The notes below the pieces were generated by a model. The model worked only from the letters and a program-made list of their open reading frames with translations, ran no database searches and was not told the origin of the DNA. This document shows, one piece after another, positions 54,556 to 63,431 of a stretch of DNA of 64,000 nt. Every line of letters begins with the position of its first letter. The stretch's first letter is position 1. Both the position numbers and the translations under genes were made by a program. Source of the stretch: DATHTS01 sp965219305 (GTDB taxonomy: Bacteria; Acidobacteriota; Blastocatellia; Pyrinomonadales; Pyrinomonadaceae); contig OZ244725.1 in assembly GCA_965219305.1 (NCBI GenBank), positions 1,178,001-1,242,000 on the forward strand, given 5' to 3'.

Positions 54556-55740
54556 TCACCCAACTAATTTTTCTATTTCATCCGCCAAAGGCTGATAAAT
54601 TTCGCGGTTTCCTGTTTCGTCCGCATAATCCCACAAACCATTATAACAATGACGATCATCATCCCAACCCGGATGATTTAATATCGGATAAAGACAAATT
54701 CCCTCAACCGGAACGCCGCGACTTTCGGCGATTTTAGTTTGTTCGCAAATATATCTGAACCACGAAGGGCGCAAGTCGTCTTCGATTCCGGTTTCGGCGA
54801 TTAATAACGGTCTTTTGTAACGCTCGTAATACTCAAATAATATCTCGCTGAACGGACGATAATCTTTGTGTCCTAACAAAACTCTTTTGCCGCTCGGATG
54901 TCGCCATTGATTTTGGGAATAAAAATTTATTCCGACAATATCGAGATATTTTGCCGCTCCGCCAAGTTCCGGCTCGCTTTTTCCGGTCAGCATATCGAAG
55001 GCTTGAAACTGAGATTCGCGGAAATTTCCCGCGTCATTGATAAAATTGTTTTTTTTCGATGTCGTCGTAACTTCGATTGCCGGATCAGCCTGAACAAAAC
55101 GCGCGTTCGGTGAGATTTTACGGATTGTATCAATTGCCGAAATCGTCGCTCTTACAAGCTGACGTTTTAATTCGTCGGCGCGATGCCTTTGATAAGGATA
55201 AAACATTGCAACTTCCGCCGCGATCCAGGCGAAAAATGAAATTTCGTTTACCGGACAAAATACGGGAGTTCGTTCGTCTTCGTTTAATAAAAAAACCGTA
55301 AATTCTTCTGTAAATTTTGTGAAACGCTCGATAAATTCCGCGTCGTAAATATCTAAGTCGGCAGGATAACCGTAATGAAATAAATCCCAAATTATCTGAA
55401 TTCCCGTCTTTCTGGCGGCGCGGATCTGATTTAAAACGCTTGAAAAATCGTACTTAAAAGGTTTGTGTTCGATCAAATGCCAACGCACACCGTCACGCGC
55501 TGTTTTCATTCCGAAATCCATCAACATTTGATAATCTGTTTCGGCAAATTCATCGTGCCGTGTCGAAGCAATTACATCAACTCTCCGGCGATGCGGATTC
55601 AAATGTGTCGAACATTCAAATCCGCCCATCAAAAAACTTTGAAATATTGTCGGTTTATTTTTCAATATGATTTCGGTGGATTTTTTTTCTCCCAAATCTA
55701 TGTTGCCTGAATCCAAATAATTGCCAAGATTACCAGTCAT
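54556..55740 (-). CDS. GH1-like glycoside hydrolase family protein
   Basis: A clan GH-A barrel of 394 residues without a signal peptide, so probably cytoplasmic. Both catalytic positions of GH1-type enzymes are present: the acid/base in CPVNEISFF (Glu166) and the nucleophile in LLIAETGIED (Glu316). It is the first gene of the minus-strand cassette, and its stop overlaps the flavoprotein region. A cytoplasmic retaining glycosidase beside biosynthetic genes may trim or transglycosylate an intermediate. Annotation as a beta-glucosidase would go beyond the evidence. Confidence 0.8.
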   Translation of the reverse strand: MTGNLGNYLDSGNIDLGEKKSTEIILKNKPTIFQSFLMGGFECSTHLNPHRRRVDVIASTRHDEFAETDYQMLMDFGMKTARDGVRWHLIEHKPFKYDFSSVLNQIRAARKTGIQIIWDLFHYGYPADLDIYDAEFIERFTKFTEEFTVFLLNEDERTPVFCPVNEISFFAWIAAEVAMFYPYQRHRADELKRQLVRATISAIDTIRKISPNARFVQADPAIEVTTTSKKNNFINDAGNFRESQFQAFDMLTGKSEPELGGAAKYLDIVGINFYSQNQWRHPSGKRVLLGHKDYRPFSEILFEYYERYKRPLLIAETGIEDDLRPSWFRYICEQTKIAESRGVPVEGICLYPILNHPGWDDDRHCYNGLWDYADETGNREIYQPLADEIEKLVG

Positions 55741-55877
55741 TTTTTTCGTTGTATGTTAGTTAAGTTACATACGGCTTCATTTTAATTTGCTTTAATAATC
55801 GTTTGCGCTTATTCCGAAGATTGTTTAAATTAAGGAATTTCTAACAGTTAAGCGTTTCACACATAAAACAGTTTTTT

Positions 55878-57023
55878 ATGAAAAATATAGAATCACTAAA
55901 TAAATTTGACCTGATTTGTCTGTCACATCTGCGCTGGAATTTCGTTTATCAGCGACCGCAACATTTAATCAGTCGCTTTGTCAAAAACGGGCGCGTTTTT
56001 TATTTTGAAGAACCGCAGTTTGTTGATGACGAAACCCGTCTCGAAATTACCGAACAAGAACCGAATTTATTCATTTGCGTTCCGTATATTTCCTTTGCCG
56101 AAACTTCTCACACATCGGAAATTCAAAAGGAAATGTTGGATTCTTTGATTAGTGACGGAAAAATAGAAGATTATTTACTGTGGTTTTACACACCGATGGC
56201 GATGGATTTTGCCGAGAACTTAAAACCGCTCTTGACGATTTTTGATTGTATGGACGAACTTTCAGCATTTCGTTTTGCGCCTCCGTCGTTAATCCAAAAT
56301 GAGAAAAATCTGCTTGAAAAAGCCGATTTGGTTTTCACCGGCGGACAAAGTTTATACGAAGCGAAAAAGAACAAACATCCGAGAGTTTTTGCTTTCCCGT
56401 CAAGCATAGACAAAGAGCATTTTCGCACCGCACGCGATGAAAAAAGCGAGCCAGCCGATCAGAGTCGGATTTCTTCACCAAAACTCGGTTACTGCGGCGT
56501 TATTGATGAACGAATGAATACGCATTTGATTGCGGAAATGGCGGATTTGCGTCCTGACTGGCAGTTTATAATGATCGGTCCGGTCGTTAAAATCAGCGAA
56601 GACGAATTGCCGCGACGTTCGAACATTCATTATCTCGGCGGTAAAAAATACGAAGAGCTTCCCGCATATCTTTCAGGTTGGAATATCGCGCTGATGCCCT
56701 TTGCGTTAAACGAATCAACAAAATACATCAGCCCGACAAAAACGCCGGAATATCTCGCCGCCGGTCTGCACGTTATTTCGACTCCGATTCGTGATGTCGT
56801 AAAACCTTACGGAGAATCAAATTTAGTCGAAATCGCAGACAGCGCGGAAGAATTTATTGCGGCGGCGGACAAAATTTTACAACGCGGAAATTCAGACGAT
56901 TGGCTGGTAAAAGTTGATGAATTTTTGCAGGACATATCGTGGGATAAAACTTTTGCCGAAATGTCCGGTTTAATCAACAAGGAACTCGCAAAAGAAACTA
57001 AAATACAAGAGCAGTTCGTTTAA
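55878..57023 (+). CDS. TuaH-like GT-B glycosyltransferase
   Basis: The N-terminus FDLICLSHLRWNFVYQRPQHLISRF is the recognisable TuaH-type signature. The C-terminal domain has GYCGVIDERMNTHLIAEMA, FIMIGPV, and the donor-site YISPTKTPEYLAAGLHVISTPI. It probably transfers a sugar onto a lipid-linked acceptor in the cytoplasm. It is divergently transcribed from the GH1-like gene across a 137-bp gap and runs into glf, which supplies UDP-galactofuranose. A galactofuranosyl transfer is therefore plausible but unproven. Confidence 0.85.
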   Translation: MKNIESLNKFDLICLSHLRWNFVYQRPQHLISRFVKNGRVFYFEEPQFVDDETRLEITEQEPNLFICVPYISFAETSHTSEIQKEMLDSLISDGKIEDYLLWFYTPMAMDFAENLKPLLTIFDCMDELSAFRFAPPSLIQNEKNLLEKADLVFTGGQSLYEAKKNKHPRVFAFPSSIDKEHFRTARDEKSEPADQSRISSPKLGYCGVIDERMNTHLIAEMADLRPDWQFIMIGPVVKISEDELPRRSNIHYLGGKKYEELPAYLSGWNIALMPFALNESTKYISPTKTPEYLAAGLHVISTPIRDVVKPYGESNLVEIADSAEEFIAAADKILQRGNSDDWLVKVDEFLQDISWDKTFAEMSGLINKELAKETKIQEQFV

Positions 57024-57155
57024 TTTACATCTTTAATTTTTTTTATCGTCACAAGTTTATTCGTGCGCGAATATATTCACGAAATGATAAAAATTATTAC
57101 TTAACTTTATTTGCAACAAAATACAAAATATTTACAGGAACAAGGAGGAATTTTA

Positions 57156-58328
57156 ATGTTTGATTATTTGATAGTTGGAGCAGGATTTGCGGGAAGCGTT
57201 TTAGCCGAAAGATTGGCAAACGGTTCGGGAAAAAGAGTTTTACTTTGCGATAAACGTTCGCACATCGGAGGAAACGCTTTCGATTTTTATAATGACGAAG
57301 GAATTTTAATTCACAAATACGGACCGCATATTTTTCATACGAATTCGCGTGAAGTTTTTGAATACCTGTCGCGTTTTACCGATTGGCGTTCTTATGAACA
57401 TCGCGTTTTAGCCAGCGTTGACGGGAAACTTTTGCCGATTCCGATTAATCTCGATACGATCAATGAACTTTACGGTTTGAATCTGACGAGTTTTGAAGTC
57501 GAGGATTTCTTTAAAAAAATTGCCGAACCTTGTGAAAATATTCGCACGTCCGAAGATGTCGTCGTATCAAAGATCGGACGCGAACTTTACGAAAAATTTT
57601 TCCGCAATTACACACGCAAACAATGGGATTTGGATCCGTCGGAACTGGACGCTTCGGTAACTTCGCGCGTGCCGACGCGAACGAACCGCGACGACCGTTA
57701 TTTTACGGACTCTTATCAGATGATGCCGAAATACGGTTATACGAAGATGTTTGAAAAAATGCTCGATAACCCAAACATAAAAGTTATGCTCAATTGCGAT
57801 TACCGCGAAATTGTTGACGATATTTCTTATAAGCAATTAATTTACACCGGCGCAATTGATTCATTTTTCGATTTTAAATACGGCAAACTTCCCTATCGCT
57901 CACTCGAATTCAAACACGAAACTCACGATACTGAAACTTTTCAAACCGCGCCGGTCATCAATTATCCGAACGAACAAGCGTTCACGCGCATTACTGAATT
58001 TAAGTATTTGACCGGACAGGAACACCGCAAAACCAGCGTCGTTTATGAATTTCCAAAAGCCGAAGGCGATCCGTATTATCCGATTCCGCGACCGGAAAAC
58101 GCGGAGATATATCAAAAATACAAGATTCTCGCCGATTCAAAAAGCAACGTGCATTTTGTCGGTCGTCTGGCAACATATCGTTATTATAATATGGATCAAA
58201 TCGTCGCACAGGCTTTGACAACTTACGGAAAAATCGTCGGAATGAAGCATAAAGAAGCGGCTTTGAAAAAATATGAAACGATAAAGTCAAACGGACACGC
58301 CGAAACTTTCGCCGCCGCCGCTAAATAA
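57156..58328 (+). CDS. glf: UDP-galactopyranose mutase
   Basis: Glf converts UDP-galactopyranose to UDP-galactofuranose with reduced FAD. The FAD motif YLIVGAGFAGSVLAERLANGSG, the GGNAFDFYNDEG and HKYGPHIFHTNS substrate residues, and the C-terminal VGRLATYRYYNMDQIVAQAL are canonical. I start at ATG 57156, which has a near-perfect AAGGAGGAA ribosome-binding site, giving 390 residues. The presence of glf implies that galactofuranose is part of a surface glycan in this organism. Confidence 0.96.
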   Translation: MFDYLIVGAGFAGSVLAERLANGSGKRVLLCDKRSHIGGNAFDFYNDEGILIHKYGPHIFHTNSREVFEYLSRFTDWRSYEHRVLASVDGKLLPIPINLDTINELYGLNLTSFEVEDFFKKIAEPCENIRTSEDVVVSKIGRELYEKFFRNYTRKQWDLDPSELDASVTSRVPTRTNRDDRYFTDSYQMMPKYGYTKMFEKMLDNPNIKVMLNCDYREIVDDISYKQLIYTGAIDSFFDFKYGKLPYRSLEFKHETHDTETFQTAPVINYPNEQAFTRITEFKYLTGQEHRKTSVVYEFPKAEGDPYYPIPRPENAEIYQKYKILADSKSNVHFVGRLATYRYYNMDQIVAQALTTYGKIVGMKHKEAALKKYETIKSNGHAETFAAAAK

Positions 58329-58369
58329 AGTGAATTCGATATAAGAAAATTGAATCTTGGAAAGTAGAA

Positions 58370-58465
58370 ATTTGCCCGCGAAACAAACGAAAAATACGAC
58401 TAAAGGAAAGATTAAACAGTTTTTGTCTTAAATTTAGTTTCTTTCGTATATTTCGTGGGCAAATA
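58370..58465. repeat. Imperfect inverted repeat between glf and hypE
   Basis: ATTTGCCCGCGAAA at 58370 and the inverted partner ending TTTCGTGGGCAAAT at 58465 flank further pairing segments (CGAAAAATACG / CGTATATTTCG). The unit could fold into a long interrupted hairpin between these convergent genes. It resembles dispersed intergenic palindromes more than a simple terminator. Confidence 0.6.
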
Positions 58466-58568
58466 ATTTTATGTTGAAACTAACGTTAAATTTTTTCAAA
58501 ACAATTTCAAAAATATAAAAGCGCGGAGAAATTTATGTTTTTCGCGCTTTTATATTGTGAATTTTTGA

Positions 58569-59639
58569 TTAACAAATTCTCGGCAGTTGCTCGCCCAACT
58601 GCATATCAACGACGCGAGTCGCGCCGAATGCGGTTTTTGAAACGACCATTCCTTTATGTTCGCCGACGATTTCGCCGATGATCGCGGATTTTTCGCCGTA
58701 TTCGTTTTTACGCATCGCTTCGAGCAGTTCGTCGGCGTTTTCTCTAGCGACAATTGCGAGAAGTTTGCCTTCGTTCGCCACATAAAACGGGTCGAGTCCG
58801 AGCATTTCGCACGCCGAACGGACGATGCGCGGAACGGGAATTTTCGTGTCGTGCAGGACAACGCCGACATCGGACGCTTTGGCGATCTCGTTCAAAGACG
58901 AAGCGATTCCGCCGCGTGTCGGGTCGCGCAGAACGTGGATTTCTTTTGTTACATCGAGCATTTCTTCGACGAGAAAATTCAGATTCGCGCAATCGGATTC
59001 AATCGGCGCGTCAAAATCCAAACCTTCGCGCTCGCTCATTATCGCAATTCCGTGCAGACCGATCTCGCCGGAAACGATGACGACATCGCCCGCTTTTGCC
59101 AGATTCGGCGCGATGTTTATATCTTTCGGCACAATGCCGATGCCCGAAGTGTTGATAAAAACGCCGTCGCCTTTGCCGCGATCAACGACTTTCGTGTCGC
59201 CGGTCACGATTCGGACGTTCGCCTTTCGCGCCGCTTCGCCCATCGTGTTTGCGATAACGCCGAGTTTTTCGACATCGAAACCTTCTTCGATAATAAAACC
59301 GCAGCTCAAAAAAAGCGGATTCGCGCCCGACATCGCCACATCGTTGACAGTTCCGTTGACCGCCAAATTTCCGATATTTCCGCCGCGAAAAAATAATGGC
59401 TGAACGACAAAAGAATCGGTCGAAAACGCCAATCTTCCGCCGTCTTTCAATAATTCGGCGACATCGAGCTGCGCCGAATCGCTCAACTTATCCAGAGTTT
59501 CATTTGAAAACGCGGGCAGAAAAAGATTCTCGACGAGTTCGTTCGACAATTTCCCGCCGCCGCCGTGACCCAAGACAATTTTCGGATAATCACGAAGTGG
59601 CAAAGGACACGTCCAACTGTTAAAATCTATATCGTTCAT
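58569..59639 (-). CDS. hypE: [NiFe]-hydrogenase maturation protein HypE
   Basis: HypE dehydrates the thiocarboxamide on its own C-terminal Cys to a cyanide ligand for the Fe(CN)2CO centre. The N-terminal KIVLGHGGGGKLSNELVE, the ATP-site FSTDSFVVQPLFF, and the extreme C-terminus LPRIC (reactive Cys) are all present in 356 residues. It has no hypA-D/F or hydrogenase neighbours in the window and appears as a single gene, so partners would have to be encoded elsewhere. Confidence 0.95.
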   Translation of the reverse strand: MNDIDFNSWTCPLPLRDYPKIVLGHGGGGKLSNELVENLFLPAFSNETLDKLSDSAQLDVAELLKDGGRLAFSTDSFVVQPLFFRGGNIGNLAVNGTVNDVAMSGANPLFLSCGFIIEEGFDVEKLGVIANTMGEAARKANVRIVTGDTKVVDRGKGDGVFINTSGIGIVPKDINIAPNLAKAGDVVIVSGEIGLHGIAIMSEREGLDFDAPIESDCANLNFLVEEMLDVTKEIHVLRDPTRGGIASSLNEIAKASDVGVVLHDTKIPVPRIVRSACEMLGLDPFYVANEGKLLAIVARENADELLEAMRKNEYGEKSAIIGEIVGEHKGMVVSKTAFGATRVVDMQLGEQLPRIC

Positions 59640-59663
59640 AAACTAATCTCTTTCTAATATGTA

Positions 59664-59748
59664 ATAAAGTTTGGAGTTCCGCCTTCAGGCGGCTTTTGCG
59701 CCGCGCTTCGCGGGCGAGGCAAACTGAAGTTTGAACTCCGAACTTTAT
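59664..59748. repeat. Palindromic intergenic element (~85 bp)
   Basis: Outer arms ATAAAGTTTGGAGTTC (59664-59679) and its inverted partner (59733-59748) match at 15 of 16 bases. They enclose two inner hairpins, CCGCC-ttca-GGCGG and CCGCG-ctt-CGCGG. The nested structure looks like a small non-autonomous palindromic repeat. It lies between hypE and the next gene, both on the minus strand. Confidence 0.75.
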
Positions 59749-59811
59749 GAAATTTGATTCACATTTGTAAAACAACTCTGTTTGATCGTTTATATCAATA
59801 AGAAGTTAAAG

Positions 59812-61158
59812 TTACAGTTTCGCTTTCGCCGTCGCAATTACTTTGCCGGTTTCATCCAAAACGCGCAGACGAAATTTTCCTTTGTTGCGCTTCGGCAGCA
59901 TCAGCACGGGAATCGTCTGATTCGGGCGAATTAAAACCTGATCTATCGGAACGGCGTTGTCGGGTTCGTTTTCGAAAAACGCCTGTACGACTTTTAAACC
60001 GTCGCCGCGCAGAAGTTTTTTCGGGATTTTGTATGAAACGCGGTTCAGATCACGCGCCAGCCAATCGGGACGTTCGCCCACAAATTTAACGGGCGGAAGA
60101 AAAACCTGCGCGTCAACATTCATTCCTTCGACGGGTTGTGTCCACGATTTGCCGTTTTCATCCGTAAAAATAACGGCGCGGTCTTTGACCAAATTTCGGC
60201 GCACGGCATCGCTATAGATGACTTCTTCGGCATCGGGCTGACTGCGCGAGGTCATATTTATTTCGTCAATCGTGAACGGATCAATTCCCGTCATTTCCTT
60301 GAAACGAATCGCCATAAAAGTCCACGGCACATCTTCGTCAACATCCTGCGGCTTTTCGCTGATATGGCTGACTCCGGCGAAAACCAGAAGTTTGGCGTTC
60401 GGGTCTTTGTCGAAAACGCGCTCTTTGAGGTTTTTCGCCTGCGCGATTTCCCTGCGGTTGGCGCGCCCGATCCAAGTTTCGCCTTCCAGAGAGTCGCCTT
60501 CGATTTCATAAGGAATCAATGTGAAACCGATTTCCAAAGCTTGTCTCATCATATCGCCGAACACGGATTCGTTCGTGTAATAACCGTCGGCGGCAACCGG
60601 ATATTTGCGCTTTTTCGTTTCGTCTCCGGCGGAAACATTGATCGTTTCCATCGCCAGATAACGAAATCCTTTATCATAAAGACCGCGCAAAAGCCGCGTC
60701 GTCAAAACGCGCGTCTGCGGCTGATGATGCCCGTCGTTGAGCATTATAACTTTGTTTTCATCGGCGGCTTTTAAAATAAAAGAAACCGCATCAGACGCTT
60801 TGTAATCTTCTAACGGCGACTTCTCCAATGGCTTCGCTTTGCCTGATTTTATGTTGCCTGATTCGTCAATGAGCCGGTTTGCTTCACGAACATCGCCGAG
60901 AAATGCCGCAGCGTAAGCGCGTGTCTGCAAATAACCATTAAGCCATTGTTTAGAAGCGCGATATTCTCTATCTAATTTCAAAAATTCCGCATAACGCGGC
61001 AGATAATTGCCGTTGCTCGCTTCTTCTCTTTTAATCGCCGACGGCGAAGGCAGCGGAGTTTTCTCAGGATTTGCCGTCTGCGCGTTGATGCCGTTCGGCA
61101 AAACCGTTATTACTGCTAATCCGAAAATCAAAAGCAGATGTTTGTATAAAAATTGCAT
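59812..61158 (-). CDS. Secreted TIKI/ChaN/EreA-superfamily-like protein
   Basis: A signal peptide (LLLIFGLAVITVLPNGINAQ) precedes a domain with VIMLNDGHHQPQTRVLTTRLL, YLAMETIN, and LLVFAGVSHISEKP. These paired His/Glu-containing motifs are those of the haem-binding/erythromycin-esterase-like/TIKI superfamily (a GH pair near the start and GxxH near the end). Family members include hydrolases and haem-uptake lipoproteins. No lipobox Cys is evident here. The C-terminal 100 residues form an additional beta domain. A precise function is not supported. Confidence 0.65.
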   Translation of the reverse strand: MQFLYKHLLLIFGLAVITVLPNGINAQTANPEKTPLPSPSAIKREEASNGNYLPRYAEFLKLDREYRASKQWLNGYLQTRAYAAAFLGDVREANRLIDESGNIKSGKAKPLEKSPLEDYKASDAVSFILKAADENKVIMLNDGHHQPQTRVLTTRLLRGLYDKGFRYLAMETINVSAGDETKKRKYPVAADGYYTNESVFGDMMRQALEIGFTLIPYEIEGDSLEGETWIGRANRREIAQAKNLKERVFDKDPNAKLLVFAGVSHISEKPQDVDEDVPWTFMAIRFKEMTGIDPFTIDEINMTSRSQPDAEEVIYSDAVRRNLVKDRAVIFTDENGKSWTQPVEGMNVDAQVFLPPVKFVGERPDWLARDLNRVSYKIPKKLLRGDGLKVVQAFFENEPDNAVPIDQVLIRPNQTIPVLMLPKRNKGKFRLRVLDETGKVIATAKAKL

Positions 61159-61332
61159 ATTTAATTATGTTAAGAAATAATTTTCCCGCAACACTTTTAC
61201 TTTTTTACTAAGCAAAAAGATTCGATAAAGTTTTCGTAAAATTTATTACTTTGATATATCAACTTCATAATATTATACTTAAAGCGTTTTAACACCAACA
61301 GCTTTTTAAAAATAAAGAGAGGAGAAAAATCT

Positions 61333-61656
61333 ATGATGGGCGGGAAATCTTGGGACAGATGGATTGACGAATATTCGGAGTCGCATCAGAATTCGATCAA
61401 TAAACTGACGCATAAAATCGGAATTCCGATGATCGCGCTGTCGCTTTTGCTGGTTCCGACGTGCCTTTTCGTCGAAGGTTTCTGGCGAATTCCGTTGATA
61501 TTATTTGTTGTCGGCTGGATTTTGCAGTTTATCGGACATTATTTTGAAGGAAAACCGCCCGAATTTCTCAAAGATTACCGTTTTCTATTCGTCGGTCTGC
61601 GCTGGTGGATAAAGAAGACTTTTCAAAGCGGAAAACACAAAACGGAAAGTAAATAA
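61333..61656 (+). CDS. DUF962/Mpo1-like small membrane protein
   Basis: The 107-residue product starts WDRWIDEYSESHQNSINKLTHKIGIPMI, the conserved N-terminus of DUF962 proteins, with two membrane helices (ALSLLLVPTCLFV, LILFVVGWILQFIGHYFE) and the GHYFEGKPPEF motif. Yeast Mpo1 of this family is a dioxygenase in phytosphingosine breakdown; bacterial roles are unclear. A strong ribosome-binding site (GAGAGGAG) precedes ATG. ispF follows after 33 bp, so the two are probably co-transcribed. Confidence 0.85.
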   Translation: MMGGKSWDRWIDEYSESHQNSINKLTHKIGIPMIALSLLLVPTCLFVEGFWRIPLILFVVGWILQFIGHYFEGKPPEFLKDYRFLFVGLRWWIKKTFQSGKHKTESK

Positions 61657-61689
61657 AAACGGCTTTCCGTTTTTCATTTTCAGTTTCTT

Positions 61690-62169
61690 ATGCGTATCGG
61701 TTACGGCAACGACGTTCATCGTCTCGAAGAAAACAAAAATTTGATTTTAGGCGGCGTTGAGATCGAAAGCGATCTCGGCGCGGTCGGACATTCCGACGCT
61801 GACGCGCTCGCTCACGCTGTTGCGGATGCGATTCTCGGTGCGCTCGCACTCGGCGACATCGGTTCTCATTTTCCCGATTCCGATAAAAGATGGAAAGATG
61901 CCGACAGTTTCGATTTTCTGCGTTATACCGTTCATTTAATGATCGAAAAAGGTTTTCGCGTCGGAAATCTCGATTCGACGATCAATCTCGAAAAACCGAA
62001 ACTCCGTCCGCACATTGATAAAATGCGCGAAAATCTGGCGCGCGTGCTGGAAACCGAAATTGAAAACATTTCCGTAAAAGCGAAAACAGGCGAAAATGTT
62101 GATGCCGTCGGCGAACGACGAGCGATCAGGGCGGAAACTGTTGTCTTACTCGTTAAAATTAATCCTTAA
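61690..62169 (+). CDS. ispF: 2-C-methyl-D-erythritol 2,4-cyclodiphosphate synthase
   Basis: IspF cyclises CDP-ME 2-phosphate in the MEP pathway. The zinc and substrate motifs are visible: RIGYGNDVHRL (Asp, His), GHSDADALAHAVADAILGA (His), and LDSTI. The 159-residue length is normal. The last codons (LVKINP) and the stop fall inside the first unit of a 21-bp repeat array that continues in frame for 36 codons past the stop. No clear ribosome-binding site precedes ATG, which suggests coupling to the DUF962 gene. Confidence 0.95.
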   Translation: MRIGYGNDVHRLEENKNLILGGVEIESDLGAVGHSDADALAHAVADAILGALALGDIGSHFPDSDKRWKDADSFDFLRYTVHLMIEKGFRVGNLDSTINLEKPKLRPHIDKMRENLARVLETEIENISVKAKTGENVDAVGERRAIRAETVVLLVKINP

Positions 62170-62319
62170 TTCGTAAAAGCAAAAGTTATTTTTGTTAAAA
62201 CAAAAGCTGTTTTTCTTAATGCAAAAGCAGGTTTTATTAAAATAAAACTTATTTTTCTTAAAGTAAAAACTGTAGTTATATGAAGAAAACCTTTATTTGT
62301 TAAAGCAAATCTCTTACAG
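62152..62319. repeat. Degenerate 21-bp tandem array overlapping the 3' end of ispF
   Basis: Eight successive 21-bp units (pattern: (g/c)TTAAA, then a short variable block, then AAAA and a T-run) can be laid out without gaps. Unit 0 contains the ispF stop codon. In the ispF frame the units would encode heptapeptides such as FVKAKVI, FVKTKAV and FLNAKAG until TGA at 62279. The array is older and more diverged than that at serA but has the same period and position. Confidence 0.75.
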
Positions 62320-62348
62320 ATTTTAATAAATCTTCAATTTCAATAAAT

Positions 62349-62393
62349 AAAAGTTCGTTTGGTAAAATCAGATTTACTAAACGAACTTTTTTA
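62349..62393. terminator. Bidirectional terminator between ispF and the zinc peptidase gene
   Basis: A stem of about 18 bp (AAAAGTTCGTTTGGTAAA / TTTACTAAACGAACTTTT) is flanked by A-runs and T-runs on both sides, serving the two convergent genes. Confidence 0.88.
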
Positions 62394-62410
62394 AAAATTA
62401 TTTTTAGCCG

Positions 62411-63247
62411 TTATCTAAAAGTATCGCACTGTTTAATATCGCCCGTCTTAAAACCTCTCGAAAACCATTCGACGCGCTGACGCGATGAGCCGTGAGTAAA
62501 AGAATCAGGAACAGCATAACCTTGCGCTTTTGTTTGAATTCTGTCATCGCCGACCGCCGCCGCCGCATTTATTGCTTCTTCGGCATCTCCGGTATTTAAA
62601 TATCCTTTTTGTTTTTCGTAATAAGCGAAAACGCCCGCGTAACAATCGGCTTGCAGTTCGATTCGGACGCTTGATTTATTGGAACTTCCGGCTTTGCCCA
62701 TCGTGCCGAGCAATGTCTGGACGTGATGCCCGACTTCGTGAGCAATTACATAAGCTTGTGCAAAATCGCCGTCCGCGCCGAAATCGCGTTTTAATTCATT
62801 GAAAAAACCGAAATCAAGATAAAGTTTCTGGTCGCCCGGACAATAAAAAGGTCCGGTTGATGAACCTGCCACGCCGCACGCCGACTGCACCTGATCGGTA
62901 AAGAGCACGAGACGCGGTTCGCTGTAAGTCGAACCGTTTTTGCGGAAAATGTCTTTCCAAACATCTTCCGTGTCCTTTAACACTACCGAAACGAATTGTT
63001 TCTGATCGTCATTCTGAGCATTCGGATTACCCGGACTGTCGGGTTGCTGTTGTGGTTGTTGCTGCTGAGTATCGCTCTGTCCTGTCGGCAGATTATTTAA
63101 TAACTGGCTCGGATCGCCGCCGCAGAGCATTACCACGACCACTAAGATCAAAACACCGATTCCGCCGCCGCCGATAGCGATTCCCTTTCCGCTCATTCCG
63201 CGCCGATCTTCGATATTCGAACTCCCGCCACGATTTCTCCATTCCAT
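62411..63247 (-). CDS. Putative neutral zinc metallopeptidase (YpfJ family)
   Basis: The family pattern is clear: an N-terminal MEWRNRGGSSNIEDRRG, a membrane anchor (GIGVLILVVVVMLCGG), a Gln/Pro-rich linker, FYCPGDQKLYLDFGFF, and the zinc motif YVIAHEVGHHVQTLLG near residue 170, followed by ELQADCYAGVFA (third ligand). It ends with the typical HGSSRQRVEWFSRGF. It is probably anchored in the inner membrane facing the periplasm. A good GGAG ribosome-binding site precedes ATG. Physiological substrates are unknown. Confidence 0.92.
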   Translation of the reverse strand: MEWRNRGGSSNIEDRRGMSGKGIAIGGGGIGVLILVVVVMLCGGDPSQLLNNLPTGQSDTQQQQPQQQPDSPGNPNAQNDDQKQFVSVVLKDTEDVWKDIFRKNGSTYSEPRLVLFTDQVQSACGVAGSSTGPFYCPGDQKLYLDFGFFNELKRDFGADGDFAQAYVIAHEVGHHVQTLLGTMGKAGSSNKSSVRIELQADCYAGVFAYYEKQKGYLNTGDAEEAINAAAAVGDDRIQTKAQGYAVPDSFTHGSSRQRVEWFSRGFKTGDIKQCDTFR

Positions 63248-63431
63248 AATTTATTTCTCCTTCAAACTCTTTTCCTAAAATTTTAATATCTTTCCCGATT
63301 CTCATAATAAAACCTTGCAGTTCCGTTTTCCAAATCGGAAATATACGGAAAAACTTTTCTTTTTATTTGAACATCTCAGGTTTTTCTTTTTGTAATTAGT
63401 GATTTAGCTGAAATTAAGTGGATTTTCAATC

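Noticed and set aside
58656..59403. Long plus-strand frames opposite hypE
   Set aside because: Compositional shadows with no recognisable motif, while the minus strand encodes a complete HypE.
62279..62410. Additional small gene after ispF
   Set aside because: Only low-complexity A/T-rich repeat remnants and a terminator are present.
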